DNA from: Sphagnum compactum
Lineage: Eukaryota; Bryophyta; Sphagnopsida; Sphagnales
NCBI GenBank assembly: GCA_965153455.1
Contig: OZ234494.1
Coordinates: 13,764,001 to 13,828,000 of the forward strand
Length of the DNA stretch: 64,000 nucleotides
Direction of reading: 5' to 3'
The number at the start of each line of letters is the position of its first letter. Position 1 is the stretch's first letter. The position numbers were made by a program, and so were the translations under genes. Below, piece by piece: positions 37,959 to 51,956 of the stretch. The notes under the pieces were generated by a model, which had not been told where the DNA came from, ran no database searches, and saw only the letters and a program-made list of their open reading frames with translations.

Positions 37959-39700
37959 ACTTTGAAAAAAACTAAATTTCAATTTCCCCTAGTACTCCAT
38001 CAAATGACATCAGGCCAAGGACATGTGTCATGATCTTGGAAAGTTAATTTAGGGTTTGGAGCTCCTGCACTTCCAATTTTAAAATGAGCAAGTTTTTCAT
38101 TCTTGATGTTTCTTTAACCAACAATCCTATTGTCACCTCTTGTGTGCCCTTTGGTTAATTATGCATTTCTAAGTTTTATGAGTTTGTTATGCATTTGTCT
38201 TTTTAGTTTGTTCATCTTTTTATATGTTTATTAATCTTGCATTTCCTTTTATCTTTCAAGAACATCCACCATTAAAAAGCATGTGGTTAGACCACTATGC
38301 AAACCACTCATTTTGCAGTACCACTATAGTAGATTTCCTATAGTTTAGGTGGTTTAGGGTAATGATTGGTCCTCAATGGGATAAAGAAACCATTAAATAG
38401 GCGATTGAATGGTTTGGTTCAAAAATAATTTGGTGAAATATCAATATTATGATGTGTCATGCATTCATCAAAGATCAAGTTTTATGCCCATGACAATTGA
38501 TTTATTTTATTATTCAAATGGTTTAGGGGATGATTCACCGATTTGAACCTTGCAATTTTTCAATGGTAAAGAATATGATAATGTTGGACATAATTGAAAC
38601 TTGGAAAAATACATAATACAAGATTGAAGAATTAAAGCACATGTTGTTGGAGACATTTGGATTCAATTCAAACATTTTATTTCAAAATTCAATTAAGATA
38701 AACATCCAAAAATCAGATTTCAAACATTTATTTTTCCAAATTCAATTAAACCATTCAAATTTCAGATTTTACATTTTAGATTTCAACCATGTGTTTTTCA
38801 ATATTCAATTTAAATTTTAGCATGAAATTCAACTATACTTTTAATGCACTAAACACCATGTCAAATCATTAAAAAAAATGAAAAAATGAGAAAATGATTA
38901 CAATGCATACAACATTGAGGTTTATGACTCCCTAAAAATTATCAAGTATTGTAGCATGTTGATTGACCCATGGTATTTCCCCCTTTACAAGATAGGTTAT
39001 GTGTCACTTGTTCTTTTACATGATCATGATCGTTGTGTTTAATTGTTGGCGCCTTGCATCTAACTTCTATTAATTTTTTAAATTCTAGGTTGCATCAACT
39101 CATTGATGTATATGTATTTCCCATTCAAAATCATATTGTATAACGTATTGCAACAAAATGACCACATGAAAAAAAAAATGCACATCCAAGTTGGACTTGG
39201 TCTCAATTTTTTTAAAAGTTTCTTTAGTATGTTTTCAAAAAATTGAATTAAAACTCTAGCATATTTGAATTACCAATTATACAATGCTTTCAAAATGGAA
39301 TGCTAAATTTCAATTTGCTTGTGAAACACCATTAACCATGGAAGTAATGGGTACCTCAAATGTCCTTAATTATGAATGATTTCATGCCTTCATGAAAATT
39401 ATGGTCAATGAACATATCTCCCCACAAAATGATGAGGAAACCTTTCTAATCATAAATAAACCAAAGCACCTAAAAAGGGGGAATACAAGGAAAAAGTGGA
39501 GTGTCCATGTCCAAGAAAACAAAAGAACCACCTAAAAGGACAAACCACAAAGGGAACATCAAGTTCCTAAACCCCTTCCTGTTGCGAAAAAATATCAAAT
39601 AGGGAAAGGGGAGGACCTCTTAAAAGGATGCCTAGCCTAGAAAATTTTCACCTATGGAAACAATACGTTTTAAAATAGAGATTCTTTGCGCACGTTATAA
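37959..39700. other. AT-rich spacer with one degenerate triplicated segment
   Basis: No gene recognised. At 38661-38820 a segment of the form TTCAAACATTT, a T-run, then AAATTCAATTAA occurs three times (starts about 38667, 38719 and 38781), well diverged. Otherwise I see nothing in this stretch. Confidence 0.5.
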
Positions 39701-39705
39701 TGCCA

Positions 39706-42248
39706 CTAACACCCTTGCCTATAAATTGAATGCAAAACTAAAAAAGGAAGGCTTTTAGTGCCTTTTGCTCCCCACGCCATGTTGGCACATTGATGAAGAA
39801 ATCTGTCCTTGAAGAATCCAAAAACCTCCACGGCTAGAAGGAAAAACATGTCCATTAGGAATCGGTTGCGATAAATACCATCCCTCACTTGAGCCACAAT
39901 TATTGCCACAACCCCATGAGAAAAAACATCTTGTGAAACCAAATTAACTTGAGTGGGGTTTGCGATGATAACATCTACCAATGTGAGGACACCATCAATT
40001 CATAACACAATGTTCACTCATCAACGCGAAAATTGTAGGGTAAGGGCGGAAGGACATGGGTTTGGTGTCACAAAAACATGAAATCCTACATCTTTCACAA
40101 TGGTTGCAAAAATATCTCACACAACATCATGCGAGGTTGTCCTTTCCCCACCATGTATGTAATGAAGAAGGTGGATCCCCATAGGATCCAAAGGTTCGTT
40201 ACAAATGTAATGTGATACCTCAAGGACTAAAGGTTGGGAAAGACCCAACCTAACGCGCAATGCGATGCAGAAAACATTTAAAGGTAGGTGGAAGAAAAGA
40301 ATGATTAAGCGAGATAACAACTAAACACCTGCATTTGGCCTTGCACACAACTTCAAACATGTTCGATGAAAATTGGCAAGTAAATCAGAAAGGATGTTAA
40401 TAAAGGAATGGTTGTTTAATCTCTTCGAAATATTTTCCTAAAGGCGATTTGCACCTCTTTTAACTAATTTTTCAAAAGGGGGGACACATGTTGCAACCCC
40501 GAGGGAAAAAAACTTTTGTGTTAATTTAAGATTCATTTAAAAAGGGAATCTGGACCTGAGCTATTCACACCTATTGTCTCCAACAAAAATGGGCAAAAAT
40601 CCGACAAAAACTTGGAAGTTATAACAAGGGCTACTAAGGCCTAACTCCCTAGATAAACAACTAAAGCATTGACCTCCAAGGAAATCAACCTTATGCCCTC
40701 ACTAGAAATGGGGATAGCCACTTTCCAATAAATAATAGGGGCCTCGAGGCATTCCAATGAACCTAGACCCAAAAGCCTTTCAAAAATTCCCATAAATGTG
40801 GAGTAAAAAAAACTACACATTGACTTTGAAAATCCAAATGGGGGGGGGGGGGGGGACAATGAAGCAAAAAGGAAGGCCTATGGGTGAAACATTGAGAGAG
40901 AGTACCAAAAGTCACCTAGATGTCCCCAACTTCAAGAACACGTCTACATGTTGAATATCTTCATTTAGAACCTTTTATAAAATAAAAAAAGGCAAAGGAA
41001 GAGAATCCAAACAAGACACCAAGGATCTTAATGCCACAAAGGGGGCAACATAACTTAGCAAGAGGAACGAACCTAGGAAGTAAGTTAGACGAAACTTAAG
41101 CCAAACACTTGCGAGGTTGAACAAACAACCCCATAGCAATAAACTAGGAAGTGATCGAAAGTGAAAGAGACAACATGAGCAGGGCCAAAGATATGGGTGT
41201 CATTGGCTAAAAAAAGGAAGAGACATGAAAGGAAAACCCTTATATAACAACACAAAGCATGAAAATAAACAAGGGCAAATAAAAGCCCTACTAGAAGGTC
41301 GCCTGCCATGTGCCCACAAATGAAAGAATGATCACAAAACTCTTGATGAATAATGATTACTAAAGTACAAAATAACCTGAAAGCCATAAAAAGAAGGAAC
41401 AAAAGGGAAAAGTTGGGACAACTACCCCCCCATGGCCCGAAATTCCTGGAAAATGGCCTTACACGAGATGATATTGAAAGCATTTGCAATGTCAACCTAA
41501 AGCACCACCCAATCAAGATAGGCATCCAAAGTGGTTTAATACCATGGACCATGGTCCCACAACCTCTTTTAACTGCCACCCCAAATTGATATGGCGACAA
41601 ATGAAAAGTAAACACATCACAAAACTACATGCAAAAATCCCTGTCCATTTACTAATAGAACACCTCTCCCATCATAATTAGATGAATGTCATTATAAGAT
41701 TTAACCAAAACCAAAAGTCGACCAGCCCCAAGAACTCAAATCAGGAACCCAAGGATGCGGTTAGTAGCCACATGGGAACACAATTGGTGGAGCTGAATGA
41801 AGCCATTCATTTAATTCTTAAGGTCAAAATAATCTTGAAGATGTTCAAAGACCATGCCAGAAGGACCACCAAATGATAAATGAAACATGTGTAAAAATGT
41901 CAACCTAAAAAAATCCACGGAGACCTCAAGGTTTGAATCGGGTTGAAAGTCCAACAAGGAATCCAAGCAGGGGGAGTTTGTGTTCAGTGGGTGTAAAATT
42001 AGTAACACACTAATTGTTATTGAGAATGCCAAAGTTAAGGCAAAAGGGGCAAGAGCCCTGGCGACACATGCAAATTCTCCGATACGCCCCAAGGCTAAAC
42101 TTCGCCTTAATTGATGCACAGGGGGTGCCATAGGGGTAGAATTGAAATCGGGCAAAGTTAATGATGCACCCACAATTGAAGACAAGGCCACCAACCTACA
42201 TTTCTGCTTGCAAAAAATGTTCTGCCTGAAGTTCTTTCCAATCACCAA
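39706..42248 (-). pseudogene. Broken non-LTR-type reverse transcriptase relic
   Basis: Read on the minus strand, four separated open segments follow one another in the order expected for a plant non-LTR-type reverse transcriptase. 42248-41811 contains GGPSGM near its end. 41615-41085 is the RT core, ending in a segment with LANDTHIFGP. 40320-40117 contains SHYICNEPLDPMGIHLL. 39981-39706 contains QCANMAWGAKGT. The first two segments share a frame and the last two share another, so there is at least one frameshift plus stops. The catalytic pair is Asn-Asp (AAT at 41204-41202) where two Asp are expected. A G16 tract interrupts it at 40840. Family assignment is from memory of similar plant proteins. 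It is a dead copy. Confidence 0.65.
40840..40855. repeat. Homopolymer run of 16 G
   Basis: An uninterrupted G16 run inside the reverse transcriptase relic. Such runs are length-unstable and are also prone to sequencing error. Confidence 0.8.
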
Positions 42249-42259
42249 AAGTGAACTGT

Positions 42260-43417
42260 CAAAGGCGTGTTGTTATCTTTTTATGTTTGGCTAATCTTCC
42301 ATCAGGGGGAAGAGAGAGACACCATAAAGAGAGTAGTAATAATAAGTGCCAAGTCACCACATCACATGGATCATGTGTTAGGCAATCAAGAGGAAGGCGA
42401 AAAACAAGTTGCACCTCCTATCGAAGAATGAAAGGGATGCACATGTATAGTCATGAACAAGGTAGGCCCAAATGGAAGGTGCTTAAAGGATCAAACGCCA
42501 AAATTCAAGCCTAGATTAATGGGGGCAGAAGGGGCCAAAGAGGAAAAATAACTTTGAATGTCATATGGAGGGAAAACTTGATAAACTTGACAATGTTTTT
42601 AATGCCAAACCATACCACATTGAAAAAATAAGACCCCATAATTGGAACATGGAACATTGCAAAAGGGCCCCACCCCTACCCCAAACAAAGCTAGAAAATA
42701 TGTGAAAGCTTTTGACATTGAACTGTAAACTATATAAACTTATCAACTATGACGTGGACTTGTTTTTAAAAGTGTAAGATCTTATATTAACCTTTTTTAA
42801 AAAATACTTTTAACCCATTTTTCACAAATTAATTTGTTGTTCATTATTCAAACATGAACGATAATCAACATGTTTGTGAATTGCAATTCAAGAATTCCAT
42901 GCATATGGTCCACTTCAAAATGGTTCCAAGTGCATGTTTTAACAAATTAGGAAAATAAGTTTAATTTTACACACTTATAGATAATTATGTTTTGAGTGCT
43001 TGAGGAATTAATATAATGAAAAGATGTTTTTAAAAACGTTGTTATTGTTTACATTCAAAAATTCAAATTGAACAAATGCACAATAAGGGTCATGGCTAAA
43101 GCTAGGTGCAATGGCATAGTTTTAACAACTTAAATTTTCCATGCATAGGCTAGCTCAAAATAATAAACCAAAATTATTGGCTTTGGGTAATGATGTGCAC
43201 CCTCCTTTCTTTTGGCCTACTACCCACATTCCCATCAAATCCTACTAATTCCCTACCTTTCCATTTCTAATGCTTTTAACATGACAAATTCAAACATTGT
43301 CTTTTGTATTTTTATTTATACTTCTTCGTATATTACAATCATTGGTGATTACAATATGTAATCATCTTGGATCAAGAAGTTTAAATATGAAATAAATAAT
43401 TTTTTATCCATTGTGTG
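42260..43417. other. AT-rich spacer, nothing recognised
   Basis: Short open frames only, with no motif, splice pattern or clear repeat structure that I can identify. Confidence 0.45.
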
Positions 43418-43790
43418 GACACATGGCAATTACAAATGTGTTCACACAACAAGCCACATGTCTAGCCTACCCTAGGTCTAGGTAGTCTTTGAGGAGCTAG
43501 GCCTAGGTTTAGGTAGCCTAGGCCACTTGAATGGCCTAAGACTTCTAGTTTTAACCTAGCCAAGGCCACCTAAGGCCTAAGGCTAGGACCTATCCTTAAG
43601 TTTAGCCTAGGCAATTTAAGGCCTAACCTAGGTGGCTTAAAACCTAACCTTAACCTAGGTGGCCACCTAGGCAACCTAGGCTTGCTAGGCGCCTAAGCAA
43701 TTTAATGTAGGTTGTAAATATGAGGATTTGAGCTCCTCATCTCCATGATGGGAAATCAAATCCCTAACCATTAAACCACACTTTCATAAG
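43418..43790 (-). mobile_element. tRNA-headed SINE-like copy B
   Basis: On the minus strand from about 43790, the head GTGGTTTAATGGTTAGGGA (A-box-like, near 43779-43761) is followed by GAGCTCAAATCCTC (B-box-like, near 43733-43722) and TTACAACCTA. Then comes a CTAGG-rich middle of over 200 bases, then the tail TTGCCATGTGTCCAC (about 43431-43416). Head and tail match the plus-strand copy at 45062-45425, including the TTACAAC word after the B box. Confidence 0.5.
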
Positions 43791-45390
43791 TTGTGAATTT
43801 TTGTGAACATATAATATATGAGCATCTTCAAAAAAATTTAAATCTACTTATTACAAAATTCATAGGTAATTTAGCCTAGGTAGGCTAGTAGGAGGGTAGG
43901 ACATAAGCAGGTAGGTAACTTAGGTAGGAGGGTAAAAAATAGGTAGGTAATTAACTTAGCCTAGGTAGCTAACCTAGGTATGTAGGTAGGCTACTTTAGT
44001 CTATGTAGGTAAGAATGTAGGAAATAGGTAAGTAGGTAATTTAATTTAAGTACCTATAGGTAGGTAAGTACATGTGTAATTTAGCCTAGGTAGGTAGTTA
44101 AATTAACCTAGTTTTTTAGATTAAAAAAAAATAGTTTAGTAACCTGGGCTATCTGAGTAACTAGGTTAACCTAACTTGTTAGGTAGCCCAACCTAGTTTA
44201 ATTGGGTATCTAAGTTAGCATGTAACTTCATGTAATTCAATAGTAAGTCATGTAGTCACAATAATGACTAAAGGTATACATGGCTAAATATATGACTACA
44301 TGATTGAACTAGGATATAGTTATTAAATGTTTTAATCATGAAAGACACATTTTGGCATTGTGAAATTAGGGGTTACCTACAGATTACCTAGGGCCTACTA
44401 AGGGCTTATTTGGGCTTTCTAACCTATGTAGCCCCTAGGTAGCCTGGTCATCCTTACAAAACATTTAAGTAGCCCTTCGATAGCTTGGGTCACCCCTAGG
44501 TAACCATTTTAATTTTTTTCCAAATAACACATACAACTTTTAGGTCGCCCCTATGTAGTTTAAAAAACCTCTACATAGGTCTTTATGTAGCTTATAAAAC
44601 CTATATAGCGCCTAGGTAGCCTAGGCCACCCTACTCGGCCCTCAGGTAGCCTAAGTAACCCTTAAATGGGCTTTTAAGTAACCTAAGTCACCTAGGCAAC
44701 CTTACTCAACCCCTAGGTAGCCCTTAGGTACCTTAAATATCTCGGGTAGCCCCTACATAGGTATTTTCAACAAGCTTTAAGTAGCATTTAGATTACCTAA
44801 ACAACACTTAAGTAGACCTTTAAGTAGCTTAGGCAACCCCTATGTAGCCCTTAATTAGCTTAGGTGGCCTAAGCAACCATAGGTAGCTTTAGGTTCCTTA
44901 AGAAACCCTTACATAGGTCCTTAAGTAGCCTTGACAAGTCCTAGGTAGCTCCTAAGTAGCCTAAGCGGCCCCTCGGTAGCCTAGTGTAAATTGAATAGGT
45001 AATTTAAGTAGGTTAGAAAAAGTTTTTATTAAAATGTGCTTTTAATTCATGTTACATAAAACATGGTGGTGCAATGGTAAGGACTTTGCCTTTCAATGTG
45101 GAAGTGAAGGGATCAAATCATTATTCTTACAACATATCTACCCTAGTTTAGGCTAGGTAGTTGAGGTGTCTATTTTAAATGAAGTTCTTTAGGCTAAGTT
45201 AAGCCACCTAGGCTTTTAGTCCACTTTATTTGGCAAGGTAGGCCATTTAGTTTAAGCTCCTTAGGTTAGATAAGCTAGGTCACTTAGCCTAGCCTACCTA
45301 GTTTAAGCCATTTAGACTAGGGTAAGTAGTCTAGACTAACCTACACTAGGTGACCTAGCTTAAGCCAACTTAAGGTAGGCCACATGGTGT
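43450..45390. repeat. CTAGG/AGGTAG-saturated diverged repeat domain
   Basis: Nearly 2 kb is packed with CCTAGG, AGGTAGC, TAGGTAGGT and GCCTAAG words. The left third (about 43860-44110) favours TAGGTAGG-type units on the plus strand. The part at 44360-44990 favours units like GTAGCCCCTAGGTAGCC. The units are too diverged for one clean period. Oppositely oriented tRNA-like heads lie inside it at about 43.75 and 45.07 kb. No coding frame runs through it. Confidence 0.65.
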
Positions 45391-45425
45391 CATGTCTTTA
45401 AGTTGTAACTTGCCATGTGTCAACA
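45062..45425 (+). mobile_element. tRNA-headed SINE-like copy C
   Basis: The head GGTGGTGCAATGGTAAGG (45065-45082) and GGGATCAAATC (45109-45119) are A- and B-box-like. They are followed by TTACAACATA, a CTAGG/GCCTAG-rich middle, and the tail TTGTAACTTGCCATGTGTCAAC (about 45403-45424, read as TTGTAACTTGCC then ATGTGTCAAC). It matches copy B at both ends and copy A at the head and the tail core. Confidence 0.5.
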
Positions 45426-48400
45426 TTTTAGAGGTATTTTACATTTAAATAAAACCAATCCAATGACTCAAAATGGTCCATCCGTTGGATGTGTCTTCCA
45501 TGAATACGTTCACAATGACTACTAGTCATGGAGTCACATGTGTTTTAAATGACTACAAATGTAGTTGTATATGTAGTCATATATGCTAGCTTTTGGCATA
45601 GTGAGAAGTTTTCATTAATCACATATACATGTACTTGAGAAGGGTATGAGGCCCATGTGAATCTCATATTACAATAAACCTAATCTTAAATATTGTTGTA
45701 CATATTTTATTTAACTACTAGTTAAATTACTAATTATGTAATGAAAGTTACATCCTTTATTTCGATAATATATTACCTTTGTCGTGAGAGCCATTTCTAG
45801 AAAAAAACTTGAAGTTCACAAAATAATAGAACACATTGGAACTTGCATCCAACTTTCATTTTCCTTCTTTATGTGATCCCAATGAAACTAACTTGACACA
45901 TCAACATGCATTTGTCCTTCCTTTGAAAATTGGTTTCTTGGCCATCTTAATTGCAATTGGATTGTCACATATAACACCTTAATTAGTTGTTTCACTCACA
46001 ATAATCATTTCGGCAAATTTATATATATATATTGTAATTTTGACAATGCACAATATGCTAATGTGAAGAATCATTTTGCAATTACATTTTTCTTGGTGCT
46101 ACTCCAATATATGTGGCAACTATTTGATGTTGATCTTCACTCTTCCAAATCATCAACTAACATAATCTACATTGGTGAAGTTTTATAAATAACTCTTCCC
46201 CCATTCCAACAGCAAACTACATAATTTAAAATGCCCTTGAAATATTGAAAGTAGATCAAATATTGTGTCAACATCCAAATGCATAATGTGTTTGTTGGAG
46301 AGTAAATTGTGTAATGACTAACAATAAAATTTACATAAGCCACATCCAAGTGTGTAATGGAAAGATGCCAAGGCTTGCCAACAAGTTTGCAATAATAGGT
46401 CAAGTCAATTGGGGAGTTTAACTTGTAAGGTGAATAGTTTTGCCCATTGGGATTGGATGGGGGTGACAGTCAATGAAATAAAAAATATCCATGTAGTGTA
46501 GGAAATCATAATGGAAAATAAAAATGCATAACCCTGGTGCAAATTGTGGTGGGCAACAACAACCACCATAATCCATGAAATCTTAATTCAACTTGTAAGC
46601 AAGGCAAAAAAAAATCAGTGATCAATTCATTTTTATTTTTCAAAACCTTGAACAACAAAATGTGCTTTGTATTCAATGGGGGTGCCTTTTTACTATTTTT
46701 AAGTTTGTAAAACCGCATGGTTGTCATTTTGGAATAACCAACATCTTGGAGGTCCATAAGACTCCACCTTTGATTAAATTTAATAGATGTCATTTCCTAG
46801 TTCATGACATGGAAATATACTAGGTTTGCTACTACACTAACAAAATAACAATGTTCTAGGTCAAAGGTTCAATTTATATCTCATAATCTTTTAAACAAGA
46901 TTAGAAAGCTTCCACATGAGTAGAATGTTGAACTTGTGGATTTAGATCATCAATATTAGTCTTTTTCAATGCTAGTCATGGCAATATGTTGTTATGTGTA
47001 CAAATTTTTGAAAGGTGGAGATTTGATGCCTTGGGTGATAATAGAGACCAATTGAAAGTAAACGCTCTAGCATATGGCCAACTTGGCAAGTTGATGTTTC
47101 ATGTTCAAATTTTGTTTAATCACTTGTTTGAACCCTTTTAAAAACTTAATGATTATCTAAAATTAATATCATTATTTTTTAGTAGTTGAATGGAGAATAG
47201 TTCCCCCATGCATGTTTCGAAGCTTGATATTTAAGACTTAAAACATCAATCACAATCATAGCTTATTGTTTTATGAGTTATTTTAACATGGTTGTAGACT
47301 ATTTGATTTGGTTGTACCAATTACATTCCAAAAAAATTACCTTGATTAGTCTTGATGTTGCTACTAATTCATTTATGCATGCATTTCAATTGAAACAATT
47401 AAAATGATAGTAACCTAAATTGGTTTCTAAATCATATCCAACAAAGACATGCACTCATGTGTTTTTGTTATAACTTTGTTCTTTTATTTATTGGAACATA
47501 TATTGTAGTACAACGGTAGGTTCAAACACATGTCCATCAAATGATTAATTAAATTTGAAGATTCGATGTCAAAATATAAAATATTTCTATAATTTTTCTA
47601 TTTTCTTTTACAAAAAAAAATTTGTATGCGAAAAATAAAATTTGAAAATTTCTGCATTTCTACAAATAATTTAATTAGTGTTGAAGTTGCCAAGGTACTA
47701 TGGTATTCTACATTATCAAAGATGCACAAATTTGCTCAAGTTAGGTTCCTTGCTTTTTAGACACTAAAATGGTGTGCCACATGAGTTGATAGGAATGGGG
47801 GACATTTATTGAGCTAATTTGCAATGTTGATATTTTTGCCCATTTAAATTTTTCAAAGTTCAATCATCAAAAGCCATAAATATTGCCTTTCCCAAGATTG
47901 AACTATGTTCTTTCATTTTGCTAACACCATTTTGTATAATAGTTAAAGTCATTTGTGAAGGTTAAGAGATATTGCTTGCTTGTCCCATAAAAAAAACAAG
48001 TTTAATGATACCATAGATTTCACTTATGGATAAGTTCAAGCACTTTAGTGCCTTGTCTCTCATCTCTTTGTATTGTTTGCACTCCATGAAATGCTAACAC
48101 ATATTTCCCCATGTGGTTATAAATGACCATATGCCTTTAACAAAAATACTTTACCATTAGAAATTGCAAATTGTGATGGTCCATGTTGCTAAGTGTTGGC
48201 CATATAATGTGGTTGTGTTTGGACATTCTATTGTGCAAACATTGAAAAATGTGGATCCGATAAGGAATCTATACATGTTATGCTTGTGTTATTTCAAACT
48301 CCACATCCTATCATTTCCTCTTTGATTTTGAAAACCAAACACTTGATGTCATAAAATCAAGAGCACACCCATGCTTTGATATATAATTAACAAACAATAA

Positions 48401-49600
48401 GTTTTTGGGAAGATTAGGCACATATGAGACGTTTGAGATCCTTATCTCCCCAACTTGAACAAGATTTACAAATTTCAAATGCTTTCAACTACCGGACTTA
48501 GTTCTTTGTAGTAAAATATATGAGAATACAACACTGTTTCTTGTGATGTATGCTTTCAAGCATTAGAGTCAATTAACTAGTTTCACATTTTTTTTTATCA
48601 ATAACATTAAATGCTACACAACCATAGGGTAGATGTAAGTAAGGTGACTCATTCATGATGAACACAACACTCCACACAAGTTCATTTTGTAATGTTAAAT
48701 TGGCAAGATTTATATATTGCAACATCATTGATTAAGTGGCGATTATGTAACAGTTAATGAACTAATAAAACTCATATGAACAAGAGCCCACCTAGATATT
48801 TCAAAAACGCATGGCTTTGGAAAAAAAAAAAAAGAATAAAAACAAAAAAACATTTGCAATTCAAATGACTTTATGAAAAATAAAGTCCAATTTATCAACT
48901 AATTTTAGTATATATCTTATTCATTGAACATTTTGTATTGAAACACATTTGGACAAAAAAATAATAATCCATTTTCAAATCTACTTTGTACTTCAGTTCA
49001 AATTTGCTCATAGTTATTTTGGTACATCCTTATAAACTCAATAGAGAGCATGAATGACACAAAGTTTCAGTGTACATTGTACAAACTTTTTTGTTTGGTT
49101 GTTTGTTTGTTTTTGTGTGTGCTTTATCATTCTTCTACCTACAGTGTAATTACAATACCAATGATTTTATGTCGACATGGAATTAAAAGTACACAAACTT
49201 TTACTTGATGGATAGTATTGTAAAGTACTTGAATGCTCATGCAAAAGTAAAAGACACATAGGTAACAATGGTACTCAAAACACTAATAGATTAACACTTT
49301 GCAAATGAATGCATGGGCTTTTCATATGGTGTTGCTTAGATTGCCCATGTGTTTGTGGAGACTTGCGATTTGCGGTGAGAAAGAAGGCATGAATCTATCT
49401 CAAATTCTCTCCTCCATGGACAGTCCACTACTGTTTTAGCTTTTGCTTATTTCAAGAAGGGAAAGTAAATTGCAGGACCTTTGTGATGAGGCCATATGGA
49501 AAATTGTAATTTCAATTTGCTGATGGGAGGTTTGGTGATCATTTTGTTGGAGCTACTGTGTGCATTCACATCTCCATCTCTTGAAAAATAACACCAGGTC
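45426..49600. other. AT-rich spacer, no gene recognised
   Basis: Only short open frames (under 100 codons) without motifs. Contains A-runs (about 48815-48850) and GTTT-type simple sequence (about 49090-49115). I see no RNA gene or clear repeat. Confidence 0.5.
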
Positions 49601-51956
49601 GATTCAAAACTCTAGACGCTCTAGCCACACAGAAAGAATGATATAGCTTATATATTGATTTTGTGTGTCAAGCATACAAGATCTCTTCAAGGGATTAGGA
49701 GATGGGCAATCTGAACTTTGGGTGATGTATGGGTATAAGCAAAAGTCTATTGCTTCTCATTTGGGCAGAAAACTCATAATGCAGTGTGCCCCCCATGCAT
49801 GTGTGAGTGAGTGCTGGAAGCGAAACTCTATGGGTCATTGCTGTTGGCATTTAGATGAGAGTTAAAAGCAACCTTAGAACAAGAAGCATAGGAATCATGA
49901 TATGCACCTTGTACCAAGGGTCACAAAATGCAACAATATCTATGTTGAGGTGAGCACAGCAGAAAGAAAATCCCATGGAAGCATGGATGATGGAATTGGA
50001 AAGGCCCAAGAAATCAAAGAAAGTTTCCCAATAACCTGGACTTGAATGCCATGCCATCTAAAGAATTGTGGATGGAGTGGAGCAGATTGTGTTCTCCTTG
50101 GACTAAGAGAAAATATAGACAGGGTTTTTCTAAATACACTTGAGAACCTTACTTCTGGCATGATTGATGTTGGCGGTGTTCATGCTCATGAATCCAAAGA
50201 CCTTGTTGTGTGGCAGAAACAGGTGAAGCTTCAGCAAATAAGAGTGAACTGCTGTAAAATGAGGGTTACATGCATGCTAGGAGCAGCAAGAGAAAACAAG
50301 AGAGGTTGTCTCTAGTGACACTAGTGAAGCATGAGGATGACAGACCATATTTGGAGCTTGAGCATGAACAGTATCAATTGGTGAAGAGCAGAGAGACAGA
50401 AAGGGCAATAGGAAGAGAGGGGTTGAATCTCTATCAATTAGCAGTGAGATTAAGCTTTACCTATCTGCACCAGCTTGTAGGGTTGTAAGGTTGTCATACT
50501 AATCCATCACTCAAGCCTGTGTAGAGTGATGAACCTTCAAACACAGGAGCAGACCCCTACATGCAGGAAAGACATCTATGTACTCTCTCATCAACTTCAC
50601 CCCTTGTAGGATTACCTCCTGAAAATACAGAGTCAGTATCTCAGTGCTAAAGAGAAAGGAGATTGTTCTTACCAAAATAAGTAGCAATTCATCCTTATAT
50701 GTTCATCTTGCCTCAGAAAGGTGGTGAAGAAGGAGCACAGAGTGGTGGAGTGGCAGTTGAAGTAGGATATACAGAAGCAAATCTGGAGAAGAACTTGGAG
50801 GAAAAGTTGAAAAGATTCAGCATATGGACATCACATCAACTGGAGCCGAGAATGCTTATCATGTTACAACTGGGCTCTTGGAGAAATTATTGCGCTCCTT
50901 GAGAAAACATTGCAATATATCCCCACATTTAATAATCTATGATAACAAGTATGGTCTATGGTCTGTGTCAATTATTGCTCAATTGCTCTGTTCAAGGAAA
51001 AGATACTTTTGCAAGTGTCATTTTGCCTTTAGACACTTGCTGACATGTCCTGTACAACTTTCAAAGTTTGAAATCCACATCCAACAGATAGACAGATGAT
51101 GACAGCAATACCATTTATTCATATTAATGTGGTGTTTTCCTGGGCTCAATATTAGCCATTTGTTTCTAGTGAGTGACACGATGGGATGATCCTGGCATGA
51201 TCCTCTTACATGTACTGTGAAATTTCACAGAATGAGCTGTCTGCGGTTTCTGGCTGTGGATGCCAGTGGTACCCATTTAGTTGTCATGTTCTTGATGGTG
51301 TACCAGTTTGCAGGCACCAAGAGTGAGGCATTTGTGTTTCAGTATCCCATGAATTCATCACATGAATAAGTTGTTTTTGAAGCTCAGCAACCAGAAGATG
51401 TAGGTGATCTGAATGGGAACTAGGTTGGGGAGATTCAAGTTTTACATAATTCCTGCTTGAACCATCTAGTAATCACTTCTTTTGCATGTATCATTCTTCA
51501 TCTGTTTTGCAATTATGGACAATTGACAGCCATGTAGACTAACACTGAAGAAAGTAGACTACAGGTTGCAGGCAATCGGTAGATTAATGCTGAAACCTGC
51601 AATTTGATGAACATTCCAGATCAAGTAAATCCACATATCTTAAGTACATATGGTTATGTAGGGTGCTCTGCTCTGCATAAAAGAAAATACCTACTTCTAC
51701 TAAATTTCAGCAGGCTTGGAGGAGAGAGAACACTGTGTAGCATGTGCAGAAGCCCCCTTGGGAGAATTGAGGCACTAAGCTACACGGCTCTCTACTCTAG
51801 CTACTCCAATGTGGAGCCATTTCATTTATCTGAACAATCCCACATATTTTATTTGGCAAACAACCTAAGTGAACTGTACTTTGTCTTGGAGTCATCTCTC
51901 CTTCCATGCTTTGCACGCATGTGCCCTCCACATACAACAATCTCAAATTTTGCAAG

